A DNA stretch of 64,000 nucleotides from NCBI RefSeq assembly GCF_016909185.1, contig NZ_JAFBFH010000001.1, positions 62,001 through 126,000 of the forward strand, read 5' to 3'. Of the stretch, positions 9,252-17,863 are shown piece by piece. Source of the DNA: Siminovitchia thermophila (GTDB lineage Bacteria > Bacillota > Bacilli > Bacillales > Bacillaceae_C). Position 1 is the first letter of the stretch; every line of letters starts with the position of its first letter. Made by a program: the position numbers and the translations under genes. Below the pieces are notes generated by a model, which was not told the DNA's origin, searched no databases, and was given only the letters and a program-made list of their open reading frames with translations.

Positions 9252-10649
9252 TCATTGATCAAATATGGTTCCTTTTCTAAACTCAGACTGCTTATATGCA
9301 TATTTCATTAACAGAATATAGACAATACCGGAAGTGATCGCTCCAACGACCCATGCCAGCTCCACCATGATAAAAGCCGCTGCCGCCCCGATAATCAGCG
9401 CCATGATGGCGGCCGGATTAAATCCGGCAAATGGGCCGTCTTCTTTATACAAATCCGGTATATGTACTTGTTGCGTTCTCAAAATATAATATTCTATCAG
9501 CAATATCGAAACAATCGGACCTAAAAATGCGGAATAGATCAGAATAAACATCCCAAGGCCTTTTGCGGATGAATCTTGCACAAGCACCCACGGGAATGAG
9601 CATAATGCCAGCAAACCCGTTATGATAACAGCTGGCTTGTAATGTAATTTTGTCAGTAACGTAATGACATAAGTTGGCGGAATAATATTTGCCATCATAT
9701 TTACGCCAATGGCGCCAATCACTATAAAGGCGGATACAACGAATGTGATATATGAATTGTCAACTACGATGGCAAAAGCTTTTACGGGATTGGAAATCCC
9801 AGTGACAGAAGCAAGCATTGCGCCAATTGAAAGCGTCAGAACGAATGCCAGCATAATAGGGAAAAAATACAAAAATACGCGCGCTTTGTTGCTGATGCCT
9901 GTTTTCAATTCTCGTGAATAATCCGCCGCACTTAAAAAGAGTGCCGAATAATAACCGATCAACATCATAATAAACCCAAAAAACGGCAATCCCCAAGATC
10001 CCTTTGCAGCAACCCATTTTTCAACAATCAAAGCAGAGTGGTTCGTCAGAAGGACAAACAAGACATAGCCAAGGCCCAATGAAATCATAATGGATACAGC
10101 TGTTTCCACCCACTTCACAGCTTTAAATCCATGTAAGGAAAGCCCTATTTGCAAGACTTGAAGCAAGACAAAGCAAGCAGGGACACTGTCAAAAGCGCCT
10201 CCGGTCATGATCTTGGCGATTTCATTTAATGCCGTGCCGCCAATCCAACTCTGAAACCCAAACCAAATGATACCGGGAACCCCCCGAAGGAGCGCTGAAA
10301 CAACAGATCCTTTTAAGCCGAATGACATTCTAAGCTGTATGACATAAGGAATCCCTGTTTGATATCCGACCCGATCATTTAAGGCAAATATGACCGATAC
10401 GATACAGACCGCTATGATTGCTGCCATAAATGTTTGATAAACATTTAATGTCGCGATTCCGGCAACAATCAAACTTGCTCCCAGCGTCATATTTCCCAAA
10501 TTGATACCTTCTCCGGTCCACATAAACATATAAGAAATTGGACCGACTGTTCTTCCCTCTTCTGTTTTTGGGCGTAATGATTCGTTTGATCCATATGGGT
10601 GTCCAGTATTATTTTTTTGCGTAGTAACATTTTTTATTTGTATCGGCAT
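9252..10649 (-). CDS. pucI: NCS1-family nucleobase/allantoin permease
   Basis: Twelve-helix cation symporter of 465 aa of the NCS1 family, which imports purines, hydantoins and allantoin. Seen: the N-terminal segment RTVGPISYMFMWTGEGINLGN, then GASLIVAGIAT, and NDRVGYQTGIPYVIQLRMSFG, all typical of the family. The start at 10649 is preceded by AAGGAG 10 bases upstream. It is the last gene of the allC-allE-cupin-NCS2 series, 102 bases after the NCS2 permease, so allantoin is the most likely substrate, as for PucI of Bacillus subtilis. The name is by context and similarity; another hydantoin-like substrate is possible. Confidence 0.82.
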   Translation of the reverse strand: MPIQIKNVTTQKNNTGHPYGSNESLRPKTEEGRTVGPISYMFMWTGEGINLGNMTLGASLIVAGIATLNVYQTFMAAIIAVCIVSVIFALNDRVGYQTGIPYVIQLRMSFGLKGSVVSALLRGVPGIIWFGFQSWIGGTALNEIAKIMTGGAFDSVPACFVLLQVLQIGLSLHGFKAVKWVETAVSIMISLGLGYVLFVLLTNHSALIVEKWVAAKGSWGLPFFGFIMMLIGYYSALFLSAADYSRELKTGISNKARVFLYFFPIMLAFVLTLSIGAMLASVTGISNPVKAFAIVVDNSYITFVVSAFIVIGAIGVNMMANIIPPTYVITLLTKLHYKPAVIITGLLALCSFPWVLVQDSSAKGLGMFILIYSAFLGPIVSILLIEYYILRTQQVHIPDLYKEDGPFAGFNPAAIMALIIGAAAAFIMVELAWVVGAITSGIVYILLMKYAYKQSEFRKGTIFDQ

Positions 10650-10751
10650 AGAGGTCAAACTCCTTATTTTCATCGCGTACCAAAAAAATTTGCCCATCGA
10701 AATGGCGGATAATTCCGCCGGCCAATACTTATGGTGGCAAGAGCAACATTA

Positions 10752-12053
10752 TTATCCGGCTTTCAATTTGGAAGTCACTTTATTCCAATTCACAAATTTC
10801 TCCAAAAATATCGATATAAGAACTCCCATCATAAACCCATTTGATATAAGCGGCCGCATAAAAGGCGGTACGCTGCCAAATTGTTCTGGAGGTATATTCA
10901 TTACACATACACCTATGATGACTGGAACCGCCAAACGATAGATTGTATGAGAATTAAAGAGCATGCCCTTTAAACTATTTAATGAAGTTCCAAATAATTG
11001 GAGGTAAGCAACAAATAAAACGGCGTTCCCCACGGTCAGCGGCATGGTTCCCAAAAAGGCGGCCAAGGGCGGTATAATTCCCAGCAACATAAACATCAGC
11101 CCGCCAATAAAGAAAGGATTCTTTTTTAATAGCTTTGTACTTTCCAAAAATCCGATCGTGGATGTAAAAGGCGTATAGGGCACCAGGCCGAAAACAGCCG
11201 ATATGGACGTAAAAATACCCGTAATAAAAATCGACTTCCTATATTGGTGATGTTGGATCTTTTCCTTGTATATTTCAGCAGCAGCCCTAATTGAAACAAA
11301 TGTATTCGTTAAGTTCATCAGGACTCCGAAAAAAGAGACAATGATGATGCCCAACTCCAAGTTTGGAACTCCAAAAGGAAAGATGATAAACTTCGCGGCC
11401 GCAACCCCTTCTTCAGGTGCATGAGAGGGAAAAAGAATCCGGTACAATAACCAGCCTCCGGTCATGCCGATCAAGATGGAAAAGTTGGCTATTCTTTTGC
11501 CGCCTTTTATCATCAAAAAGATAACGAAAATGACAACTCCGATTGAAAAAAAGCTGACAGGAAGGTCAAATGTTCCACTTTCGGTCATTTTAAACATGCC
11601 TTTAAAAAAAACAAAAGTAAGGTGAAAGGTAAGCAAAAATGTGTAGACGCTCATCACCATGGGTGTAATGATTTTTTGGATGATAGAAATAAGGTCAAAC
11701 GCCGCCATAAAAATCAGTACAATGCCCGCCAACAGAACACCTGTTGCAATTCCCCCTCCGACTGTGGAGAAATCCATTCCAAGAGCGGAGGCAGAAATCC
11801 CCAAATTTAGGATAAGTCCCCACATTAAGCCTGAGTGGCTATCTAAAATGGGATAACGGTGCCCTGCCCAGGCCTGCAATATACAGGCGGCTCCTGTGAT
11901 GATAAAAGAGTAGCGAATGGTCATTTCAACGACTTCTGATGGAAGCTGAAATGCAGCACCGACCGATATAGGAACCACGACTGTATTTACAAAGATAAAT
12001 AAGAGCCATTGGAATGAGGAAAATAAAGTTATGACAGCTTCTTGCTTTGTCAT
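10752..12053 (-). CDS. NCS2-family purine/xanthine permease
   Basis: Membrane permease of 433 aa of the uracil/xanthine/urate NCS2 family, with many hydrophobic helices. The first third contains AWAGHRYPILDSHSGLMWG, the usual location of the family's first half-helix; PFTSTIGFLESTKL in the middle corresponds to the conserved NCS2 substrate-site region. It resembles the purine permease found in allantoin operons (YbbY-like) more than the uracil permease. It is placed between the small cupin and the NCS1 permease, 51 bases after the former. Having two different permease families in one operon suggests that the cell takes up both a purine such as urate or xanthine and allantoin itself. Specificity is inferred. 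Confidence 0.82.
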   Translation of the reverse strand: MTKQEAVITLFSSFQWLLFIFVNTVVVPISVGAAFQLPSEVVEMTIRYSFIITGAACILQAWAGHRYPILDSHSGLMWGLILNLGISASALGMDFSTVGGGIATGVLLAGIVLIFMAAFDLISIIQKIITPMVMSVYTFLLTFHLTFVFFKGMFKMTESGTFDLPVSFFSIGVVIFVIFLMIKGGKRIANFSILIGMTGGWLLYRILFPSHAPEEGVAAAKFIIFPFGVPNLELGIIIVSFFGVLMNLTNTFVSIRAAAEIYKEKIQHHQYRKSIFITGIFTSISAVFGLVPYTPFTSTIGFLESTKLLKKNPFFIGGLMFMLLGIIPPLAAFLGTMPLTVGNAVLFVAYLQLFGTSLNSLKGMLFNSHTIYRLAVPVIIGVCVMNIPPEQFGSVPPFMRPLISNGFMMGVLISIFLEKFVNWNKVTSKLKAG

Positions 12054-12104
12054 TCAGACATCACTACTTCCAAATGGAGTTTACAGTTATAAACAGACGG
12101 CTGT

Positions 12105-12488
12105 TTAATATCTCGTAATATCCATCGGCAATGAGCCGGCTGCAAATCCAACAAACATAAAACGGCCTTTTCCAGTGTTTCGCATTCCGTGGATTTCGTT
12201 TGGTCTTGCCAATAAGACCATTCCCTCTCTGATTGGGATTTCATTTTCCAAGTCTGGAAAGTAGATGCCCTCTCCTTCTATGCAGACCCACATATCATCG
12301 ACATTTGAATGAGAGTGGATGTATACTTCCTGCCCTGGTTCTAGACACCAAATAGCTCCAACTGTTTTGTCCGTTTCATAAAAATAGTTTTTCTGTGGTT
12401 CATCCGGGTCAAATTTGGCAATTTTATCAATCTCAAAGACTCTTTCTTTTAAAATCTGGGCAACGCTTAATGTTGTCTTATTTTCCAC
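12105..12488 (-). CDS. Small cupin-domain protein of the allantoin operon
   Basis: Single-domain cupin of 127 aa starting at a GTG with GGGGGAG upstream. The first cupin motif is complete, HSHSNVDDMWVCIEGEG (about 58-74), with two His and a Glu/Asp that can bind a metal; the second motif is RPNEIHGMRN with the third His. The gene lies 18 bases after allE and 51 before the NCS2 permease, so it is part of the ureide operon. It does not resemble the AllA ureidoglycolate lyase family by its motifs, but no other gene here would take ureidoglycolate to glyoxylate and urea, so a role in that step or in isomer handling is an attractive guess. Function unproven. Confidence 0.75.
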   Translation of the reverse strand: MENKTTLSVAQILKERVFEIDKIAKFDPDEPQKNYFYETDKTVGAIWCLEPGQEVYIHSHSNVDDMWVCIEGEGIYFPDLENEIPIREGMVLLARPNEIHGMRNTGKGRFMFVGFAAGSLPMDITRY

Positions 12489-12506
12489 CTTTAGCTCCCC
12501 CTTTTT

Positions 12507-13298
12507 TTAAAGATCTTCATCACGATTGCAATCCTTGGAGTAAACATAAGTTAAATTTTCCTCTCCTACCGCGTACGCTGCTTGCTGTACATAGGGCCCC
12601 ATGAAAATGTAATCGTCTTTTTGAACCGGAACCCACTGATTGTCCAAATTGTACATCCCTTGGCCGCTCAACAGATAGGCGCCATGTTCTTGAACATGTG
12701 TTTCTATAAAAGGATGGCTTGCGGCCGGATCAAAAGATAAAATATGAAAATTCATGTCAAAATCCAAATCCGCAGGAAGCAAATCCTTAATATGGACATT
12801 ATGCAAGCCGTCATATATTTCATAATCGATATGGTCGGCATGATTGGAATAAACCCACGGCTTCCTGCCTTCAAGAGGCCGATATTTTTTCTTGTAAAGA
12901 AACAACTTTGATTGACCGTTCCGTAGATTTTCCAAATACATTTTTACTCCTGGAGGACAGTATAAATAGCCACTTTCCTCTAAAATGAATTCCTGTTCCC
13001 CCGCAGCGGCTTTTATATTTCCATCAATTACGTAAACAAACGTTTCTATATTAGCTTGGCCGCCAAAACCTTCCATGTTTTTCCCGCCGTCTTGCATCGT
13101 TACTATATAATCAACAAAGCTCGCCCCAAGCTTTGGAGAAGCCAAAATGGAAATGATACAATTCTCAAATCCCGGGATGATGTTGTTCACCAAACCTTCA
13201 GGTGTAATCAGTGCGTATTTTCCCGGTTCAATAATGGATCTGCTTGATAATAACTCTTTAACGGTACTGCTCGTTAATAGATCTTTCGGATAGCTCAT
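12507..13298 (-). CDS. allE: (S)-ureidoglycine aminohydrolase
   Basis: Manganese-dependent bicupin of 263 aa that removes ammonia from (S)-ureidoglycine to give (S)-ureidoglycolate. The C-terminal cupin has the diagnostic AllE block: ETHVQEHGAYLLSGQGMYNL followed by DDYIFMGPYVQQAAY, where Glu, two His and a Gln form the metal site. The N-terminal cupin carries GGQANIETFVYVIDG. Length equals that of E. coli AllE. The ATG at 13298 has AAGGAG nearby. It follows allC by 34 bases, matching the reaction order: AllC makes ureidoglycine, which is unstable and stereospecifically consumed by AllE. Confidence 0.95.
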   Translation of the reverse strand: MSYPKDLLTSSTVKELLSSRSIIEPGKYALITPEGLVNNIIPGFENCIISILASPKLGASFVDYIVTMQDGGKNMEGFGGQANIETFVYVIDGNIKAAAGEQEFILEESGYLYCPPGVKMYLENLRNGQSKLFLYKKKYRPLEGRKPWVYSNHADHIDYEIYDGLHNVHIKDLLPADLDFDMNFHILSFDPAASHPFIETHVQEHGAYLLSGQGMYNLDNQWVPVQKDDYIFMGPYVQQAAYAVGEENLTYVYSKDCNRDEDL

Positions 13299-13332
13299 CT
13301 TTATAAACTCCTTTTTATTCTTTTATTGAATC

Positions 13333-14592
13333 CTAATATGCCAATTCGTATAAAATACCAATCAAAGTCTTAACTCCTTTGCCCAAATCCCGGTAATCCG
13401 TGTATTCTGCGGGATTGTGGCTAATCCCCTTTCGGCTTGGAACAAATATCATTGCCGTCGGGATCGTTTCGGCCATCATTTGAGCATCATGCCCCGCCCC
13501 GCTATGCATCAATTTGTAGCTGAATTTATTTAACTTGCAACCGTTTTCAATCAGTTCTACTAATTGGGGAGCCATCGGGACCGGATCGGTATCGAGCTGC
13601 ATGTTAATGGATATTTCTACTTCATGTTCTTTGGAGATCCCTCTTATTTTCTCCTTGAATAAATCGGAATACTGAACGATTGCCTGTTTATCCGGGTGGC
13701 GAACATCCAATGAAAAAACCACTTTTCCAGGCACAACATTTACATTATTGGGAATAAATGTGATTTTTCCGACGGTAGCTACCAACGGATCTCCATATTG
13801 CTCAGCCAGTTTAATCATTTCATAGATCATATGGCTGCTTGCATAGGCCGCATCTTTCCGGTATTTCATCGGCGTTGTTCCGGCATGGTTTGCTTCGCCA
13901 GTAACCTCTATAGAGAACCTTCTTTGGCCAACGATGCTGTATACAATACCGATACTCTTCTGTTCTGCTTCAAGCACCTGTCCCTGTTCCACATGCACTT
14001 CGATAAATGCCTTTAAGTCCTGCCGTGGAGGTTTTGATTCATCCCTGAAAGTAAATCCCGACGCTTTCATTGCTTCTATAAAAGAAATACCATCTGCATC
14101 TTGAATACGTTCTACTTCCTTCCGTGATGCTTTTCCAATGACATTTTTTGACCCCCAAAAAGTATAGGGAAACCGGCTCCCTTCTTCTTCCGCAAATGAG
14201 ATGACTTCGATATTCCTTTTTGGCTTGCCGAAATGGTCTTTGAGATATTTAATAGCAATCATGCCTGCCACAATGCCATATTGGCCATCATAGAGCCCGC
14301 CATTTGTCACGGTGTCAATATGTGATCCGGTCAGAATGGTTTCATCTGCGTTGGCGCCCTCTAAAATGCCGCTTAAGTTCCCAACTTCATCGAAACGTGC
14401 TACAAACCCCTCGCTCTCCATCCATTGCTTTAAGGCCCTTTGAGCTTCCACCCATTCTCTTGAATAAAGCAGGCGGGTGACGCCCCCTGCCGGATCCTTT
14501 CCAAATCTTCCGAGCCAAACGAGCCTGTCAATAGCCTCTTTTCCCAACTTTTCTATGTCATGGTTTGTGGCATTTTGTAATTGGGCCGCCAT
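13333..14592 (-). CDS. allC: Allantoate amidohydrolase
   Basis: M20-family metallo-hydrolase of 419 aa that hydrolyses allantoate to (S)-ureidoglycine, carbon dioxide and ammonia (PucF in B. subtilis). Metal-binding motifs are all present in order: GSHIDTV, YDGQYG, EEEGSRFP, AFIEVHVEQG and HSGAGHDAQMMA. The start at 14592 is preceded by AAAGGGGGGATAAGAGT; an upstream ATG ten codons earlier lacks a ribosome site. It is the first gene of the five-gene operon allC-allE-cupin-NCS2-NCS1. It is separated from allB by about 300 bases containing a terminator-bearing repeat element, so it probably has its own promoter. Confidence 0.95.
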   Translation of the reverse strand: MAAQLQNATNHDIEKLGKEAIDRLVWLGRFGKDPAGGVTRLLYSREWVEAQRALKQWMESEGFVARFDEVGNLSGILEGANADETILTGSHIDTVTNGGLYDGQYGIVAGMIAIKYLKDHFGKPKRNIEVISFAEEEGSRFPYTFWGSKNVIGKASRKEVERIQDADGISFIEAMKASGFTFRDESKPPRQDLKAFIEVHVEQGQVLEAEQKSIGIVYSIVGQRRFSIEVTGEANHAGTTPMKYRKDAAYASSHMIYEMIKLAEQYGDPLVATVGKITFIPNNVNVVPGKVVFSLDVRHPDKQAIVQYSDLFKEKIRGISKEHEVEISINMQLDTDPVPMAPQLVELIENGCKLNKFSYKLMHSGAGHDAQMMAETIPTAMIFVPSRKGISHNPAEYTDYRDLGKGVKTLIGILYELAY

Positions 14593-14742
14593 ACTCTTAT
14601 CCCCCCTTTGTTTGCGAGTCATTTCCCAGTTTATGTTTCATTTTAAATATTTTTCTTTTATTTATCATTAACACTAACAGCTAAAAAACGTTCAGCAAAT
14701 TAGCCATTATCAATAAAGAAATCTATTTTCCATACAAAAAGT

Positions 14743-14870
14743 GGGGATGTCCGCAAAGTATAATTCAAACTTGAAAACTAAAAAACAAAACCCAAGAATG
14801 CTGTAAATCAACATTCTCGGGTTTTAAATTTTAATGCGTTTACTCTGATTGGACTTTTTTAGACATCTCC
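14743..14870. repeat. MITE-like element, copy 1, carrying allB terminator
   Basis: A 128-base sequence that recurs, diverged, at 41093-41220. Ends are inverted repeats: GTGGGGATGTCC at the left and, read inward from the right, GTGGAGATGTCT. The centre is a strong hairpin, AAAACCCAAGAATG / CATTCTCGGGTTTT (about 14789-14826), followed on the minus strand by TTTTGTTTTTTAG, so it can act as the terminator for allB, whose stop is only 20 bases away. No coding capacity. Confidence 0.75.
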
Positions 14871-14890
14871 ACTATGCCTGCATGATTTTT

Positions 14891-16276
14891 TTAATTTGCC
14901 ATGTGGGGCGTTTTTTTATGTGTGATAAATTGGCCGATCGGCTCTCCTATAAATCCACGATTAACATCATAAACGAGATTCCCCCGAACGATTGTCTTTG
15001 TGATGCGGCAATTTATTTTTCGGCCGATATAAGGACTGTGCTTATGTTTATAAAACAGATCGTCTTTCTGAACGATATAGGACTGTCCTGAATCAATCAA
15101 TATGAAATCAGCATCCTTCGCTATGGCAATGGTTCCTTTATTCGGTATATTGAATCGTTTGGCAGGATTGGCGGCAATCATACGGGCAAATCTGGCAGGC
15201 GGAACCCCACGCTTTAAAACGGCCTCGTCAAACAGTAAGTCCACACTATTTTGACACCCCGAGATTCCCCCCCACGCTTCAAACATATTATTTGCAGGGT
15301 TTTGTTTTAGGTCTGTTGGACAAGGTGAATGATCCGAGGCCACTATATCAATCTTTCCTTCTATCAACTTTTTCCAAAGTTTTTTCTGCTCCTCTTCATT
15401 CCGCAATGGCGGCGAACATTTTGCCGCCGGCCCGATAGCCGCAAACTGGGCGGCGGTGATCGTAAAATAGTGGGGGCAAGATTCAATCGTTACGTCCTGC
15501 CCGCCGTTGCGGGCTTTGACAATTTCTTCTACCGCCTCTGCCGAGCTGATGTGCACAAAATGAAGCATACAGCCTGTTTCCTTGGCAAAGTACAAGGCTC
15601 TTTTGACCGCATCCACTTCTGTAAAAACGGGACGCGACGCGGTATAATCTTCAGCCGAAGTTCTTCCCTGCTTTTCCATTTCCTCACCGAGGCGGTCTGT
15701 AATGACCGCATTTTCAGCATGGATCGCTAATACTTGCCCCAGTTCAGCCAGCTTTTTCATTCCTTCGTATAAAGTGTGATCATCGACATTTTTAAAATCC
15801 CCTGGCAGATCAGATCCACAAGTGGCCATAAAACATTTAAAGGCAACGGCTCCTTCTTCAACGAGTTCCTCTAGTTGATCCAAATTCCCCGGAACAAGGC
15901 CGCCATAAAAAGCATAGTCAATATAGTTTTTTCCTTTTGCCGCTTCCCTTTTTAATCGGAAAGAAGCCCGGTCCACCGTTGCTGGAAGGACATTTAGCGG
16001 CATATCTATATAACAAGTTGTACCGCCCGCAGCCAAGGCTTGCGTCCCTGTCACAAACCCTTCCCATTCGGTTCGCCCGGGTTCGTTCATATGTACATGG
16101 GCATCCACCATGCCCGGCAGCACATATTGCCCGCCAGCATGTATTTCCCCATCTGCAGGATCGGTTATGGATTCGGCCATTGCCGCTATTTTTCCATTTC
16201 TGACCCCGATATCAACTTTCTTAACTTGGTCTGAAAACACAACATTGCCGCCCTTAATGATCAAGTCATATTTCAT
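14891..16276 (-). CDS. allB: Allantoinase
   Basis: Opens the hydantoin ring of allantoin to give allantoate; the first step of the pathway here (PucH in B. subtilis). The 461-aa amidohydrolase has the binuclear metal site: His60 and His62 in DAHVHMNEPGR, Lys147 in VAFKCFM (the carboxylated bridging lysine), the His in LAIHAEN, the His in LHFVHISSAEA, and Asp in VASDHSPC. The ATG at 16276 follows GGGAGG closely. It is transcribed separately from pucG, which ends in its own terminator upstream. A perfect cre palindrome at 16332-16345 lies in its promoter region, which suggests carbon catabolite control in addition to PucR. Confidence 0.96.
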   Translation of the reverse strand: MKYDLIIKGGNVVFSDQVKKVDIGVRNGKIAAMAESITDPADGEIHAGGQYVLPGMVDAHVHMNEPGRTEWEGFVTGTQALAAGGTTCYIDMPLNVLPATVDRASFRLKREAAKGKNYIDYAFYGGLVPGNLDQLEELVEEGAVAFKCFMATCGSDLPGDFKNVDDHTLYEGMKKLAELGQVLAIHAENAVITDRLGEEMEKQGRTSAEDYTASRPVFTEVDAVKRALYFAKETGCMLHFVHISSAEAVEEIVKARNGGQDVTIESCPHYFTITAAQFAAIGPAAKCSPPLRNEEEQKKLWKKLIEGKIDIVASDHSPCPTDLKQNPANNMFEAWGGISGCQNSVDLLFDEAVLKRGVPPARFARMIAANPAKRFNIPNKGTIAIAKDADFILIDSGQSYIVQKDDLFYKHKHSPYIGRKINCRITKTIVRGNLVYDVNRGFIGEPIGQFITHKKTPHMAN

Positions 16277-16331
16277 GTTCTTCCTCCCGCTTGATATGTC
16301 ATTTCGATGAAGCAGTTGATTATAATGATAT

Positions 16332-16345
16332 TGTAACCGTTACCA
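16332..16345. promoter_or_regulatory. cre site (CcpA operator) upstream of allB
   Basis: TGTAACCGTTACCA fits the consensus TGWAANCGNTNWCA closely and its core GTAACCGTTAC is a near palindrome. It lies about 56 bases before the allB start codon. Confidence 0.65.
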
Positions 16346-16402
16346 CAACTGACTTCATTATATCTTTTATCCAAACAGAAATTCGACGTTTAGACAAAAC
16401 AT

Positions 16403-16442
16403 ACAAAAAAAGGATGCCTCCAACTTTGTCAGCACCCCTTTC
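16403..16442 (-). terminator. Intrinsic terminator of pucG
   Basis: On the minus strand AAGGGGTGC and GCATCCTTTT pair around a TGACAAAGTTGGAG loop and run into TTTTTTTG, 17 bases after the pucG stop. Confidence 0.7.
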
Positions 16443-16458
16443 CAGAAATCTCTTGATA

Positions 16459-17686
16459 TTACTGAATGACAGCAGATTGATTTTCATATACATCGAGGGC
16501 GGCTTGCGCTGCCGCGCCTAAATGAACTTTTCCCCCTTGGCGATAAACAGATGCTTCTAATGCTGTCAATACCTTTAAAATATTTTCTTTTCGGCAACTG
16601 TATCCCATTGAGCCAATACGCCAAATTTTTCCAGCCAGCGATCCGAAAGAACTCGCAATTTCGACACCAAACTCATAAAGCATCATATGACGAACTTGAT
16701 CGCCGTCCACCCCTTCGGGAATGTTCACACAAGTGACCACGGGCAATTTATAGAACGGATCTCCAAACAGTGTGAGCCCCATCGCTTTCAATCCTTCCGT
16801 CAGTGCCTTCTCATGTAATTTATGTCTGGCAAAGCGCGGTTGCAGCCCTTCTTCATGAATAATGCGCAGCCCTTCCCGCAATGCATAAAGCATGGATGTG
16901 GCTTCAGTATGGTGATTCAGCCGCTGGGGGGCCCAATATTCCTGTATCTGGCTTAAGTCCAAATAATTACTTTGAATTCTTCGGTGGTTGACCGATGAAA
17001 TATCCAGACCCTGTTCAATTTTCTGCCGTTCTAATAATATTTTCTCCACTTTTTCATTATAAGTGATCGGAGCCATCCCCGTTGGAACCCCTAAACATTT
17101 CTGTGTTCCGGATATAACGGCGTCAACATTCCATTCATCCGTTTTAAAATCGGTCCCGCCCAAGGTTGCGACCGCGTCCCACAATCAATAAAATTTGATT
17201 GTCGCGGCAAAACTTCCCTACTTCTTCTATCGGCTGCATGATGCCAGTGGACGTTTCTCCATGAACTAAGGCGACCACTTTTGGCTTCACTTTTTTTATC
17301 TGAGTAATCATATCTTCTTGCTCAAAGGCTGTCCCCCATTCGCATTCAATCGTAGAAACTTCCGCTCCACTTCGATAAGCTATTTCCGCCAGCAAATGGC
17401 CAAACCTGCCGTAAATCGGAACTAACACTTGATCACCCGGTTCAATTACGGAACAAAGAACAGCTTCGATCCCGGAGCGCGCTGTGCCATCAATCGGATA
17501 GGCCCAGTGATTCTTCGTTTGAAACAGCTTTCTTAATAAAGCCATCGTCTCGTCCATTATTTGGAGGAACTCCGGATCAAATTGTCCAATGACCGGAATG
17601 GACATCGCGCGCAAAACCCGCGGCTCCGCCTCCACGGGTCCCGGAGTCATTAACGTACGTATTGAAGGATTCAATTCTTTTAACAT
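16459..17686 (-). pseudogene. pucG: (S)-ureidoglycine-glyoxylate aminotransferase, single-base frameshift
   Basis: PucG-type class V aminotransferase, which transaminates between ureidoglycine and glyoxylate to yield oxalurate and glycine. The N-terminal part (17686 to about 17180) begins near TLMTPGPVEAEPRVLRAM and includes WAYPIDGTARSGIEAV; the C-terminal part (from about 17184 down to 16459) includes SGTQKCLGVPTGMAPITYNE with the PLP lysine. They are in different frames. The expected reading IVDAVATLGG is restored if one G is removed from the GGG at 17178-17180 (minus strand), giving a 408-aa protein colinear with PucG. Everything else is intact, so this is either a very recent mutation or a sequencing error. 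The ATG at 17686 follows AGGAAGG. Confidence 0.9.
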
Positions 17687-17863
17687 GTTTATCCTTCCTT
17701 TCTATCATAAGAGATAAAAATTTTAAACTTTTAGTTGAAATATGGTGATTTCCGTTTAAAATTGATTTTATAGCAATAAAATTCAAAATTCATTATCCAC
17801 TCTGAACAATTTGGCTTCCCAAGTTTGTATATTTCATATTTTTAAAGAAGGTGAGGTGCAAAA

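Noticed and set aside
14593-14742. Purine-type riboswitch before allC or the permeases
   Set aside because: No conserved purine aptamer core was seen in the leader; control is better explained by PucR and CcpA.
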